This document shows, in pieces, positions 1 to 6,261 of a stretch of DNA of 12,208 nt. Origin of the DNA: Eubacteriales bacterium (GTDB lineage Bacteria; Bacillota; Clostridia; Oscillospirales; Acutalibacteraceae); contig JAUMXP010000036.1 of NCBI GenBank assembly GCA_030529125.1, forward strand, positions 1 through 12,208. The letters are read 5' to 3'. Below the pieces are notes generated by a model that was given only the letters and a program-made list of their open reading frames with translations, was not told the DNA's origin and searched no databases. The position numbers and the translations under genes are program-made. Each line of letters starts with the position of its first letter. Positions within the stretch are counted from its first letter, which is position 1.

Positions 1-2
1 GT

Positions 3-1037
3 GACAGAATGTACGTTTCTAACGCTACAGGTTGTTCATCAATCTGGGGTGGTCCAGCTGCTACATCACCATACACAACAAACAAAGACGGTTATGGTCC
101 TGCATGGGCTAACTCACTGTTCGAAGACAACGCTGAGCATGGTCTTGGTATGTACCTCGGCCAGAAGGCAGTTAGAGACAGACTCATCGAGCAGGTTAAG
201 GTTCTCCTCACAGCTGATTGCGCTACAGAAGAAGCTAAGGCTGCTGCTCAGGAATACCTCGACACAGTAGATGACGGCGAAGCTAATGCTAAGGCTACAA
301 AGGCCCTCGTTAAAGCATTAGAGCCTATCAAGGACAAGTGCGATAACTGCAAGGCTATCTACGATTCAAAAGAGTTCTTATCTAAGAAGTCAGTTTGGAT
401 CTTCGGTGGTGACGGTTGGGCATACGACATCGGTTTCGGCGGTGTTGACCATGTTCTCGCTACAGGCGAAGATGTAAACATCATGGTATTCGATACTGAG
501 GTTTACTCTAACACAGGCGGTCAGGCTTCTAAGGCTTCTAACATTGGTCAGGTTGCACAGTTCGCTGCTGCAGGTAAGGCTATCCAGAAGAAGTCACTTG
601 CTGACATTGCTATGTCTTACGGCTACATCTACGTTGCTCAGATCGCTATGGGTGCTGACATGAACCAGACACTCAAGGCTATCAGAGAAGCTGAAGCATA
701 CAAGGGTCCATCTCTCATCATTGCTTATGCTCCATGTGAGATGCACTCAATCAAGGGCGGTATGATCAACTGCCAGAAGGAAATGGAAAGAGCTATCGCT
801 TGTGGTTACTGGAACAACTTCCGTTACAACCCAGAACTCGAAGCAGAAGGCAAGAACCCATTCATCCTCGACTCTAAGGCTCCATCAGCTTCTTACCGTG
901 ACTTTATCCTCAACGAAGCTCGTTACAGCTCACTCACACGTTCATTCCCAGAGAGAGCTAACGAACTCTTCGAGAAGGCTGAAGCTACAGCAATGAAGAG
1001 ATACGAGACACTCGCAAAAAGAGCAGGCAAAGAATAA
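3..1037 (+). CDS. nifJ: Pyruvate:ferredoxin (flavodoxin) oxidoreductase, C-terminal part (5' truncated by window)
   Basis: This is the last 344 codons of a PFOR, the enzyme that oxidatively decarboxylates pyruvate to acetyl-CoA and passes electrons to ferredoxin in anaerobes. The frame is open from base 3, ahead of the first ATG at 9, so the start lies outside the window. Visible landmarks are the NATGCSSIWGG segment (Cys at 33-35, expected ligand of the proximal 4Fe-4S cluster), the PYTTNKDG/GPAWANSLFEDNAE block, the TPP motif GDGWAYDIG starting at 408, VYSNTGGQ, and YAPCEMHS (Cys at 735-737, expected last cluster ligand). Family knowledge places these in the TPP/cluster domain of a protein of about 1170-1200 residues, so roughly 70% is missing upstream. 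Codons look strongly selected (GCT, CTC, AAG, GGT), as expected for a highly expressed enzyme. A terminator follows within 30 bases, so this gene is not part of the next operon. Confidence 0.96.
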   Translation, partial: DRMYVSNATGCSSIWGGPAATSPYTTNKDGYGPAWANSLFEDNAEHGLGMYLGQKAVRDRLIEQVKVLLTADCATEEAKAAAQEYLDTVDDGEANAKATKALVKALEPIKDKCDNCKAIYDSKEFLSKKSVWIFGGDGWAYDIGFGGVDHVLATGEDVNIMVFDTEVYSNTGGQASKASNIGQVAQFAAAGKAIQKKSLADIAMSYGYIYVAQIAMGADMNQTLKAIREAEAYKGPSLIIAYAPCEMHSIKGGMINCQKEMERAIACGYWNNFRYNPELEAEGKNPFILDSKAPSASYRDFILNEARYSSLTRSFPERANELFEKAEATAMKRYETLAKRAGKE

Positions 1038-1066
1038 TTAACTAAAGTTAATACGCTTTGATAAAG

Positions 1067-1102
1067 AGGCGGTGCACCTTTTGGTGCACCGCCTTATATT
1101 TT
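1067..1102 (+). terminator. Intrinsic terminator of the PFOR gene
   Basis: A perfect 12-bp GC-rich stem (1067-1078 with 1083-1094) around a TTTT loop is followed by TTATATTTTCTT. It lies 30 bases after the PFOR stop. A small AT-rich inverted repeat (1037-1043 with 1046-1052) sits between stop and terminator. The T-rich tail directly abuts the -35 element of the next promoter. Confidence 0.92.
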
Positions 1103-1103
1103 C

Positions 1104-1132
1104 TTGACACAAAACCTCGCAGATTGTATAAT
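1104..1132 (+). promoter_or_regulatory. Consensus sigma-A promoter for the cobalamin-uptake unit
   Basis: TTGACA at 1104-1109 and TATAAT at 1127-1132 are both exact consensus, with an exact 17-base spacer. Transcription should begin near 1138-1140, about 16 bases before the riboswitch P1 stem. A promoter this strong suits a leader whose control is at the level of termination, not initiation. Confidence 0.88.
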
Positions 1133-1154
1133 TATCTCATCACAATAGAATAAG

Positions 1155-1287
1155 CAGATATCGTTTTTACGCTTGAGGGTGTAGCGTGACTATGCCTGAG
1201 AGGTCGAGGGAAGCGTGGTGAGAATCCACCGCAACAGCCATTACCGTATTTTGGATAACCAATAAGTCGGAATGCTCGTCATATCTG
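1155..1287 (+). promoter_or_regulatory. Cobalamin (B12) riboswitch aptamer
   Basis: The RNA carries the conserved cobalamin-riboswitch core: GAGGGAAGC (1207-1214 region), the hairpin GTGG-TGAGAAT-CCAC (1215-1229), GCAACAGCC (1231-1239), and a B12-box-like AGTCGGAATGCTCG (1265-1278). P1 is a perfect 7-bp pair of CAGATAT (1155-1161) with ATATCTG (1281-1287), which fixes the aptamer limits. Family knowledge says this RNA binds adenosyl- or other cobalamins and represses B12 synthesis or uptake genes. The class (which cobalamin it prefers) cannot be set from sequence reading alone. The genes downstream fit a B12 role independently. Confidence 0.9.
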
Positions 1288-1297
1288 TAACTGCAAA

Positions 1298-1349
1298 CGG
1301 TTTTCGGGCAACGGAGAACTGCGGGTATTTTGATATGTACGCGTTCTCT
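1298..1349 (+). promoter_or_regulatory. Riboswitch expression platform: P13-like hairpin and competing antiterminator
   Basis: Two mutually exclusive structures can be read. Hairpin A pairs 1298-1305 with 1314-1321 (8 pairs, two wobbles) and has the loop GGGCAACG. Its GGC (1307-1309) can pair with GCC (1237-1239) in the aptamer, as in the known L5-L13 kissing loop of cobalamin riboswitches. Hairpin B, the antiterminator, pairs 1313-1319 with 1343-1349 and continues through 1321-1322/1341-1342 and 1325-1327/1338-1340. Hairpin B uses the 5' arm of the terminator; hairpin A removes the strand that B needs. The predicted logic is: ligand bound, A and terminator form, genes off; no ligand, B forms, genes on. 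The pairings are seen; their energies and timing are inferred. Confidence 0.65.
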
Positions 1350-1369
1350 ATGGAGGACGCGTTTGTTTT
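1339..1369 (+). terminator. Riboswitch-controlled intrinsic terminator
   Basis: ACGCGTTCTC (1339-1348) pairs with GAGGACGCGT (1353-1362) around the loop TATG, ten pairs with one wobble, followed by TTGTTTTATT. It lies between the B12 aptamer and the first gene, 38 bases before its start codon, so it attenuates the whole unit. Its 5' arm is contested by the antiterminator strand at 1313-1319. Confidence 0.82.
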
Positions 1370-1406
1370 ATTCATTGAGGATATATCAATGAAAGAAGGA
1401 ATTTTT

Positions 1407-1874
1407 ATGAAAACAAAAATCTCAACAAAACTCTTAGCTGTATTAATGTGCATAGCGTTTTTATTATCGTTGTGTGCATGTGGCAGTGACAACGAAACTG
1501 TTGACTCCACACAAGCAGTTAAAACAGAGGTAGCAGACCCATTATGGGAGAATGCTGTCTACACCGAAGATGTGACACTAGGCGAAGGAGAAACTACAAT
1601 CGATGTGGTAGTTGAAGCAGGCGAAAAATCTATAGTTGTCACCATTAATACTGACGCTAAGAATCTCGAAGATGCGATTACCGGTGTCGATCTGGTGCAG
1701 GGAGATCAGAGCGAATACGGACTTTTCATCAAGGTTGTAAACGGCATTACCGCTGATTATGATGTGGATCAGTCTTACTGGTCAATCAACAAGAATGGCG
1801 AATATATGATGAGCGGTGCTAAAGATACAGAGATTGCAAACGGCGATAAATATGAGCTTGTTTACACAAAATAA
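1407..1874 (+). CDS. DUF4430-type surface lipoprotein, putative cobalamin/corrinoid capture protein
   Basis: The protein has 155 residues. A Lys-rich start, a hydrophobic stretch (residues 9-22) and the lipobox L22-C23-A24-C25 predict a lipoprotein anchored by Cys25 on the outer face of the membrane. The mature part is acidic and ends in a segment like DUF4430 (DQSYWSINKNGEYMMSG ... GDKYELVYTK). DUF4430 is known to be related to the C-terminal domain of the B12 carriers intrinsic factor and transcobalamin. The start at 1407 is chosen for its AAGGA (1396-1400, 6-base spacing) and because the signal peptide begins there; an ATG at 1389 would add six residues. The frame is open back to 1272, but that lies in the riboswitch. 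Direct B12 control and the adjoining S component support ligand capture; binding itself is inferred. Confidence 0.83.
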   Translation: MKTKISTKLLAVLMCIAFLLSLCACGSDNETVDSTQAVKTEVADPLWENAVYTEDVTLGEGETTIDVVVEAGEKSIVVTINTDAKNLEDAITGVDLVQGDQSEYGLFIKVVNGITADYDVDQSYWSINKNGEYMMSGAKDTEIANGDKYELVYTK

Positions 1875-1875
1875 A

Positions 1876-2448
1876 ATGCAAGATAAAACTACTCAGGCTG
1901 ATAGAATATCAACGGATAAAAACAGACGAAACAAGGCAAAATTAACGATATTTGAAATGACGCTTTTTGCTATGTTCGGTTCGATGATGTTCATTTCAAA
2001 AATCGTGATGGAGTTTCTGCCGAACATTCATCTGATAGGGCTGTTTACAGTGTTGTTAACAGTCGTCTACAGAAAAAAAGCACTGATACCATTATATATT
2101 TTTGTGTTGTTATGCGGCGTATATGGCGGTTTTTCAATGTGGTGGGTGCCATATACCTATGTATGGACAGTGCTGTGGGCAGTTACAATGTTGCTACCTA
2201 AAAATATGCCGAAAACAGCTAAAATAATAGTCTATCCGATATTATGCGGATTGCATGGACTGTTATTTGGCGTGCTTTATGCACCGTCTCAGGCGCTGAT
2301 GTTTTCTTTTTCTTTTGAGCAGACAATAGCGTGGGTGGCTGCGGGATTTTACTTTGATGTGGTACACGCTATCGGGAACTTTGTACTCGGTTTTTTGATT
2401 TATCCGTTATCAGTTTTACTAATAAAACTGAATGCAAATTTCCGATAA
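1876..2448 (+). CDS. ECF transporter S-component-like membrane protein (putative cobalamin/precursor uptake)
   Basis: The protein has 190 residues: a polar, basic N-terminus of about 22 residues, then about six hydrophobic helices (roughly 24-46, 52-65, 69-86, 93-107, 115-140, 160-185). This matches the size and topology of the substrate-binding S subunits of energy-coupling-factor importers. The FGSMMFISKIVMEFLPN stretch near helix 1 and the helix 6 segment resemble S components found beside DUF4430 lipoproteins. The ATG is one base after the lipoprotein stop, with no clear Shine-Dalgarno, so translation is probably coupled; an in-frame ATG at 1852 is less likely. No ATPase (EcfA/A') or EcfT gene is nearby, as is usual for group II ECF systems that share one module. 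The substrate is inferred from the riboswitch: cobalamin, cobinamide or a lower-ligand base. Confidence 0.78.
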   Translation: MQDKTTQADRISTDKNRRNKAKLTIFEMTLFAMFGSMMFISKIVMEFLPNIHLIGLFTVLLTVVYRKKALIPLYIFVLLCGVYGGFSMWWVPYTYVWTVLWAVTMLLPKNMPKTAKIIVYPILCGLHGLLFGVLYAPSQALMFSFSFEQTIAWVAAGFYFDVVHAIGNFVLGFLIYPLSVLLIKLNANFR

Positions 2449-2464
2449 ATACCATAAGTGATTC

Positions 2465-2510
2465 AAACGACTTTGTGTTGAGTTTTTTCGACACAGAGTC
2501 GTTTCTTTTT
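2465..2510 (+). terminator. Intrinsic terminator of the B12-uptake unit
   Basis: A 16-bp stem (2465-2480 with 2489-2504, two G-T wobbles) with an 8-base T-rich loop is followed by CTTTTT. It lies 16 bases after the S-component stop and isolates this unit from the polysaccharide genes. Confidence 0.9.
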
Positions 2511-2579
2511 GCTAAATTATTAACAATTCTTATGTGGAATGTGCACAAAATTGGGGATTCAATTTCGGTACGAAAACTA

Positions 2580-2608
2580 TTGTGAAAACACATATTATAT
2601 AGTATAAT
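2580..2608 (+). promoter_or_regulatory. Probable promoter of the polysaccharide cluster, overlapped by inverted repeats
   Basis: TTGTGA (2580-2585, 4 of 6 matches to the -35 consensus) and TATAAT (2603-2608, perfect) are 17 bases apart. A perfect inverted repeat TGTG-AAAA-CACA (2581-2592) covers the -35, and the -10 lies in a larger one, ATATTATA-TAG-TATAATAT (2592-2610). The leader from about 2615 to the first start codon is about 78 bases and contains a near-palindrome, TGTTGTACAGCA, at 2648-2659. The repeats are possible operators, but AT-rich DNA makes some by chance. Confidence 0.6.
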
Positions 2609-2692
2609 ATATCTGTAATAATGGGATAGTGGGCACGTAGACCTAAATGTTGTACAGCACTAATTCGCACTGACGTAGATATGAGGAAGAAT

Positions 2693-3832
2693 ATGAGCGA
2701 TAAACCTGCAAAAAAGAATATTGCCATGTTCGGCCATAAACGTATTCCATCGCGAGAAGGTGGAGTAGAAATAGTTGTAGAAGAACTGGCTACTAGACTG
2801 GCACAGCAATCATATAGCGTTACGTGCTATAATCGTCGAGGTCACCACGTCAGTGATGCAAGTTTTGACACTAAAAAAATTAAAGAATACAAGGGTGTAA
2901 AAATCAAGTCTGTATTGACTATCGACAAAAAAGGACTTGCTGCCGTTACTTCGAGTTTCTTTGCTGCGCTCAGATGTGCGTTCTCCAGAGTTAAGGTTGT
3001 ACACATTCACGCTGAGGGTCCTGCGGCAATGACTTTGCTTTTGAAGATTTTCAGAAAGCGTGTAGTAGTTACTGTTCATGGTCTTGACTGGCAGAGAGAA
3101 AAGTGGAGCAAGGGCTTTGCATCCAAATACATCAGGTTTGGCGAGAAAATGGCAGTTAAATTTGCAGACGAAATAATCGTGCTCAGCAACCGTGTCAAGG
3201 ATTACTTTAAAGATACTTATAACAGAGATACTGTTTACATACCAAACGGAGTGAATGCTCCTGAAATTTTAGACGCACAGCGTATCAAAGAGCAGTTTAA
3301 ACTTTTTAAAGATAGTTATATTTTATTTCTTGGCAGACTTGTTCCTGAAAAGGGTGTGCATCTGCTGATAGATGCGTTTAAAGATGTCAAAACGGAGAAG
3401 AAGCTTGTTATAGCCGGTGGTGCCTCGGATACTGATGATTACGTTGCGAAGCTCTATGAGTCAGCAAAAGATGATGAACGTATTGTTTTCACAGGCTTTC
3501 AACAGGGTGAGATGTTACAGGAGCTTTTTTCAAATGCTTATGTTTACGCTTTACCGTCGCTATTAGAAGGTATGCCACTTTCTTTACTCGAAGCCATGAG
3601 TTACAAAAACTGTTGTCTTGTGTCTGATATTGCAGAATGTACTGAGGTAGTTGAGGATAAAGCGGTTGTTGTTAAAGCAGGCGATGTAAGCGAGCTGACT
3701 AAAACTCTGCAGACGCTATGTGATGATGAAGAAAAAGTCAAGTCGTATAAACAAAGCGCACGTGAGTTTATACTGAGCAAATATAACTGGGATAATGTGG
3801 TCGATAAAACCCTTGCCCTGTATAAAAAATAG
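2693..3832 (+). CDS. GT4-family (GT-B fold) glycosyltransferase
   Basis: The enzyme has 379 residues, normal for GT4, and should move a sugar from a nucleotide donor to a growing lipid-linked polysaccharide at the inner membrane face. The N-terminal KRIPSREGGVE segment holds the glycine loop (G23-G24). The C-terminal domain has FLGRLVPEKGVHLLIDAF and the E-x7-E donor-site pair E292/E300 in LLEGMPLSLLEAM. The N-terminus resembles rhamnosyltransferase-like members of the family, but the sugar cannot be assigned. I prefer the ATG at 2693 because AGGAAG (2684-2689) lies just ahead of it; the in-frame ATG at 2681 would add MRKN and lacks a good ribosome site. It is the first gene of the cluster, 16 bases ahead of the next glycosyltransferase. 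Confidence 0.9.
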   Translation: MSDKPAKKNIAMFGHKRIPSREGGVEIVVEELATRLAQQSYSVTCYNRRGHHVSDASFDTKKIKEYKGVKIKSVLTIDKKGLAAVTSSFFAALRCAFSRVKVVHIHAEGPAAMTLLLKIFRKRVVVTVHGLDWQREKWSKGFASKYIRFGEKMAVKFADEIIVLSNRVKDYFKDTYNRDTVYIPNGVNAPEILDAQRIKEQFKLFKDSYILFLGRLVPEKGVHLLIDAFKDVKTEKKLVIAGGASDTDDYVAKLYESAKDDERIVFTGFQQGEMLQELFSNAYVYALPSLLEGMPLSLLEAMSYKNCCLVSDIAECTEVVEDKAVVVKAGDVSELTKTLQTLCDDEEKVKSYKQSAREFILSKYNWDNVVDKTLALYKK

Positions 3833-3848
3833 AAGCAAAGAGATTTAT

Positions 3849-5054
3849 ATGAAGATTTTGATGATAAACAAGTTTTTGCATCCTAATGGAGGATCGGAAA
3901 CATACATATTCAAGCTTGGCGAATACTTACAATCTATCGGCCACGAGGTTGAGTACTTCGGAATGGAGCACGAGGGCAGAATCGTAGGAAACAGCGTTGA
4001 TGCTTATACCGCTGATATGGATTTTCACGAGGGATCAAAGCTTTCGAAGCTTACCTATCCGTTAAAGACTATATATTCAACTCAGGCACGCAAGCAAATC
4101 AGAAAAGTGCTTGATAGTTTCAAACCAGACGTATGCCATCTGAATAATTTTAATTATCAGCTTACACCTAGTATAATTTGCGAGATAGTCAAGTGGCGCA
4201 AGCAGGAGAACAAAGAGTGTAGAATTGTTTACACAGCTCACGATTATCAGCTTGTTTGTCCTAACCATATGTGTCGCAATATAGTCACCGATGAAAACTG
4301 CGAAAAATGTCTAAACAGCAGTTTTCTTAACTGTACAAAGGGCAGATGTATTCACCAAAGTCTGTCTAAATCGTTTATAGGTACACTCGAAGCAAGTTTC
4401 TGGAAACTCAAAAGAGTATATAAGTACATAGATACATTTATTTGTTGTTCTCAGTTCATGAAAACCAAACTGGACACAAATCCGCTTTTCAGAGAAAAGA
4501 CAGTTGTGCTTCACAACTTTGTAGACAAGTCTATGAATTTACAGTCATTAAGCAAAAAAGACTATGTACTCTACTTTGGCAGATACTCGGTGGAAAAGGG
4601 TGTACGTACACTCATAAAGGTGTGCAAAAGCCTGCCTGATATCAGGTTTGTTTTTGCTGGTACAGGGCCGCTTGAGGACGAGCTTCAGGGTATAAGCAAT
4701 ATTGAAAATGTAGGTTTTAAAACAGGGGAAGAGTTATATAGACTTATAGCTCAGGCAAAGTTTACCGTCTATCCGTCACAGTGGTACGAGAACTGTCCGT
4801 TCTCTGTGATGGAAAGTCAGATGTACGGCACTCCTGTCATAGGCGCTGACATTGGAGGTATACCGGAGCTTATCAAGCAAGGGCTAACAGGCGAGCTGTT
4901 CGAAAGCTCAAACGAAGAAGATCTTAAGAATAAAATCTTAAAGTTATATAACGACGAAGAGTTACTTAACACATATACAAGAGCTTGTGAGCTTCAGTGT
5001 TTTGACACAGTTGAGCAGTATACAGAGAAGTTGATGCGCAGCTACAAACTTTGA
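3849..5054 (+). CDS. GT4-family glycosyltransferase with a Cys-rich insertion
   Basis: This is a 401-residue GT-B glycosyltransferase. The N-terminus is typical (MKILMINKFLHPNGGSETYI, glycine loop NGGSE). The C-terminal domain has LYFGRYSVEKGVRTLI and the E-x7-E pair E314/E322 (WYENCPFSVMES). After TAHDYQLVCPN come six cysteines (C137, C142, C151, C154, C162, C167) in paired spacing, as in a known GT4 subgroup where they probably bind a metal or stabilise a loop. The frame is open upstream to 3795 within the previous gene, but the glycosyltransferase fold starts at the ATG at 3849, 16 bases after the upstream stop. The Shine-Dalgarno is weak (AAAGAG), so coupling to the previous gene is likely. 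Donor and acceptor are unknown. Confidence 0.9.
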   Translation: MKILMINKFLHPNGGSETYIFKLGEYLQSIGHEVEYFGMEHEGRIVGNSVDAYTADMDFHEGSKLSKLTYPLKTIYSTQARKQIRKVLDSFKPDVCHLNNFNYQLTPSIICEIVKWRKQENKECRIVYTAHDYQLVCPNHMCRNIVTDENCEKCLNSSFLNCTKGRCIHQSLSKSFIGTLEASFWKLKRVYKYIDTFICCSQFMKTKLDTNPLFREKTVVLHNFVDKSMNLQSLSKKDYVLYFGRYSVEKGVRTLIKVCKSLPDIRFVFAGTGPLEDELQGISNIENVGFKTGEELYRLIAQAKFTVYPSQWYENCPFSVMESQMYGTPVIGADIGGIPELIKQGLTGELFESSNEEDLKNKILKLYNDEELLNTYTRACELQCFDTVEQYTEKLMRSYKL

Positions 5055-5075
5055 GAATAATAAATGGAGAACAGT

Positions 5076-6116
5076 ATGGTGGATACTCGTAAAGAAAATA
5101 TTGTTCTGGCGGACTGTGATTTTTCTGAAATACAGTCTTTTGTCGAAGCAATGCAATTTCACGACAGCCCATTTGTTTCAAAAAATCATATTTCTAATTT
5201 CAAGCGTACCGGTAAGCTCAGCGAGCTTCGACGCTATGCCATATATTTTTACACAGGGTTGAGGTATTTTCTTACCCGCAAAAAGTACGGAGCGATTGTT
5301 GGATGGCAACAGTTCTATGCGCTGATTCTGTGCTTCTTCTGTTCTGTTTTCAATGTAAAAAAACACAATACCGTTGTAGCGCTTAACTTTACATACAAAG
5401 AGAAAAAAGGTAGATTTTCAAAAATCTACAGATGGTTTATGAGCAAGTGTCTTGATAAAAGATATCTTGATTACATACACGTACCGTCGTTTGAATATGC
5501 AGACGCGGTGTGCAAAGAATTTGATTTTGACAGGGACAGAGTTATTGTCACTACCTTTGGTATCAACGATGACTATGACTTAATGAGCGGACTTGAGCCA
5601 CCGATAGGTTTTGAAAAAGACTCGTATGCACTAGCTATAGGTCGCTCAAATCGTGACTATGCTTTTCTTATAAAGGCATGGGAAGGTATCGACTACCCGC
5701 TTGTTATTATCAGCGATACCTACAAAGGCGATGTAAGTAATGATAACATTACCCTGATTACTAATGTAGCGGGAGAGGAGTCTTACCCATATATCTCAAA
5801 CTGTGGCTTGATGATTATTCCCATAGACGATGGGGGAATATGCTCAGGCGATACGGTGTTGCTGACTGCAATGTCGCTCAAACGTAAGATTATCGTAACT
5901 GCACCGAGCACACTGGCTGAGATGTATGTTCAAGACAAAGAAAATGCACTGCTAACACAAAAAGATGTTGTTACATTTAAAGCAACCGTAGAAAAAGCAC
6001 TGTATGATGAAGAGTGCGCAGAGCTTGGCGAAAAAGCTAGACAGAGTTTTCTTTTAGATTTTTCCAGACAAAGCATGGGCAAAAAGGTGTCTTTGATAAT
6101 GAACGGTCGCGCATAA
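5076..6116 (+). CDS. Glycosyltransferase-like protein (divergent GT-B type)
   Basis: The protein has 346 residues. It has a basic, aromatic-rich stretch (about residues 45-100) that probably sits on the membrane, and a C-terminal Rossmann-like half with YALAIGRSNRDYAFLIKAW, a pattern like the GT4 GRxxxxK region. The site equivalent to E-x7-E reads C256-SGDTVLL-T264, so both catalytic-site glutamates are replaced. It is therefore either a different donor-binding subgroup or has lost activity. The start is uncertain: the ATG at 5076 has GGAGA (5066-5070) at 5-base spacing, while the ATG at 5064 (four residues longer) has only a weak site. It follows the previous gene by 21 bases. Its exact 3' neighbour appears deleted (see the remnant at 6103-6261). 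Confidence 0.72.
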   Translation: MVDTRKENIVLADCDFSEIQSFVEAMQFHDSPFVSKNHISNFKRTGKLSELRRYAIYFYTGLRYFLTRKKYGAIVGWQQFYALILCFFCSVFNVKKHNTVVALNFTYKEKKGRFSKIYRWFMSKCLDKRYLDYIHVPSFEYADAVCKEFDFDRDRVIVTTFGINDDYDLMSGLEPPIGFEKDSYALAIGRSNRDYAFLIKAWEGIDYPLVIISDTYKGDVSNDNITLITNVAGEESYPYISNCGLMIIPIDDGGICSGDTVLLTAMSLKRKIIVTAPSTLAEMYVQDKENALLTQKDVVTFKATVEKALYDEECAELGEKARQSFLLDFSRQSMGKKVSLIMNGRA

Positions 6117-6261
6117 TGTTTCAGGCCTTGTTATCAGCTTTATAGGTCCTGTTGTAGCGATAATAATAATGGAAAAAATTAAATTTCTGGATTTTGTGAT
6201 ATATCCGAATAAATATATAAAAATTAATTCAAGAGGGAAGAATAATGGCAAAAAAACTTAA
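6103..6261 (+). pseudogene. Probable C-terminal remnant of a membrane acyltransferase (acyltransferase 3 type)
   Basis: The 128-base gap after the divergent glycosyltransferase has no gene, yet frame 1 is open from after the TGA at 6100-6102 to the TAA at 6259-6261. It reads VSGLVISFIGPVVAI then IIMEKIKFLDFVIYPNKYI. This is one hydrophobic helix followed by a basic juxtamembrane tail, the way integral-membrane acyltransferase 3 proteins (O-acetylation or other acylation of glycans) usually end. There is no start codon or Shine-Dalgarno and the rest of the gene (over 300 residues) is absent. The preceding gene's stop is at 6114-6116, so the break lies at or near there. The family is recognised by pattern only. 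The remnant overlaps the first bases of the radical SAM gene in another frame. Confidence 0.5.
6194..6221 (+). promoter_or_regulatory. Possible internal promoter ahead of the radical SAM gene
   Basis: TTGTGA (6194-6199), the same -35 hexamer as in the cluster promoter, and TATAAA (6216-6221) are 16 bases apart, which would start transcription about 15 bases before the start codon. The stretch is very AT-rich, so this may be chance. No terminator separates it from the upstream glycosyltransferase genes. Confidence 0.28.

Noticed and set aside
1272..1406. N-terminal extension of the lipoprotein frame beginning at ATG 1272
   Set aside because: It lies in the B12 box, the expression platform and the terminator; it lacks a ribosome site and would bury the signal peptide.
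2611..2692. A riboswitch or other structured leader ahead of the first glycosyltransferase
   Set aside because: Only about 78 bases, with one near-palindrome and no recognisable aptamer core or terminator before the start codon.
2369..2727. Antisense open frames across the S-component end, the terminator and the polysaccharide promoter
   Set aside because: They run through a strong terminator and a promoter and show no protein-like pattern beyond chance hydrophobic runs.
6117..6244. A small precursor peptide gene ahead of the radical SAM gene
   Set aside because: The open frame here has no ribosome site and no leader/core pattern; its one hydrophobic helix and basic tail fit a membrane-protein C-terminus better. 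The ATG at 6169 has no Shine-Dalgarno.
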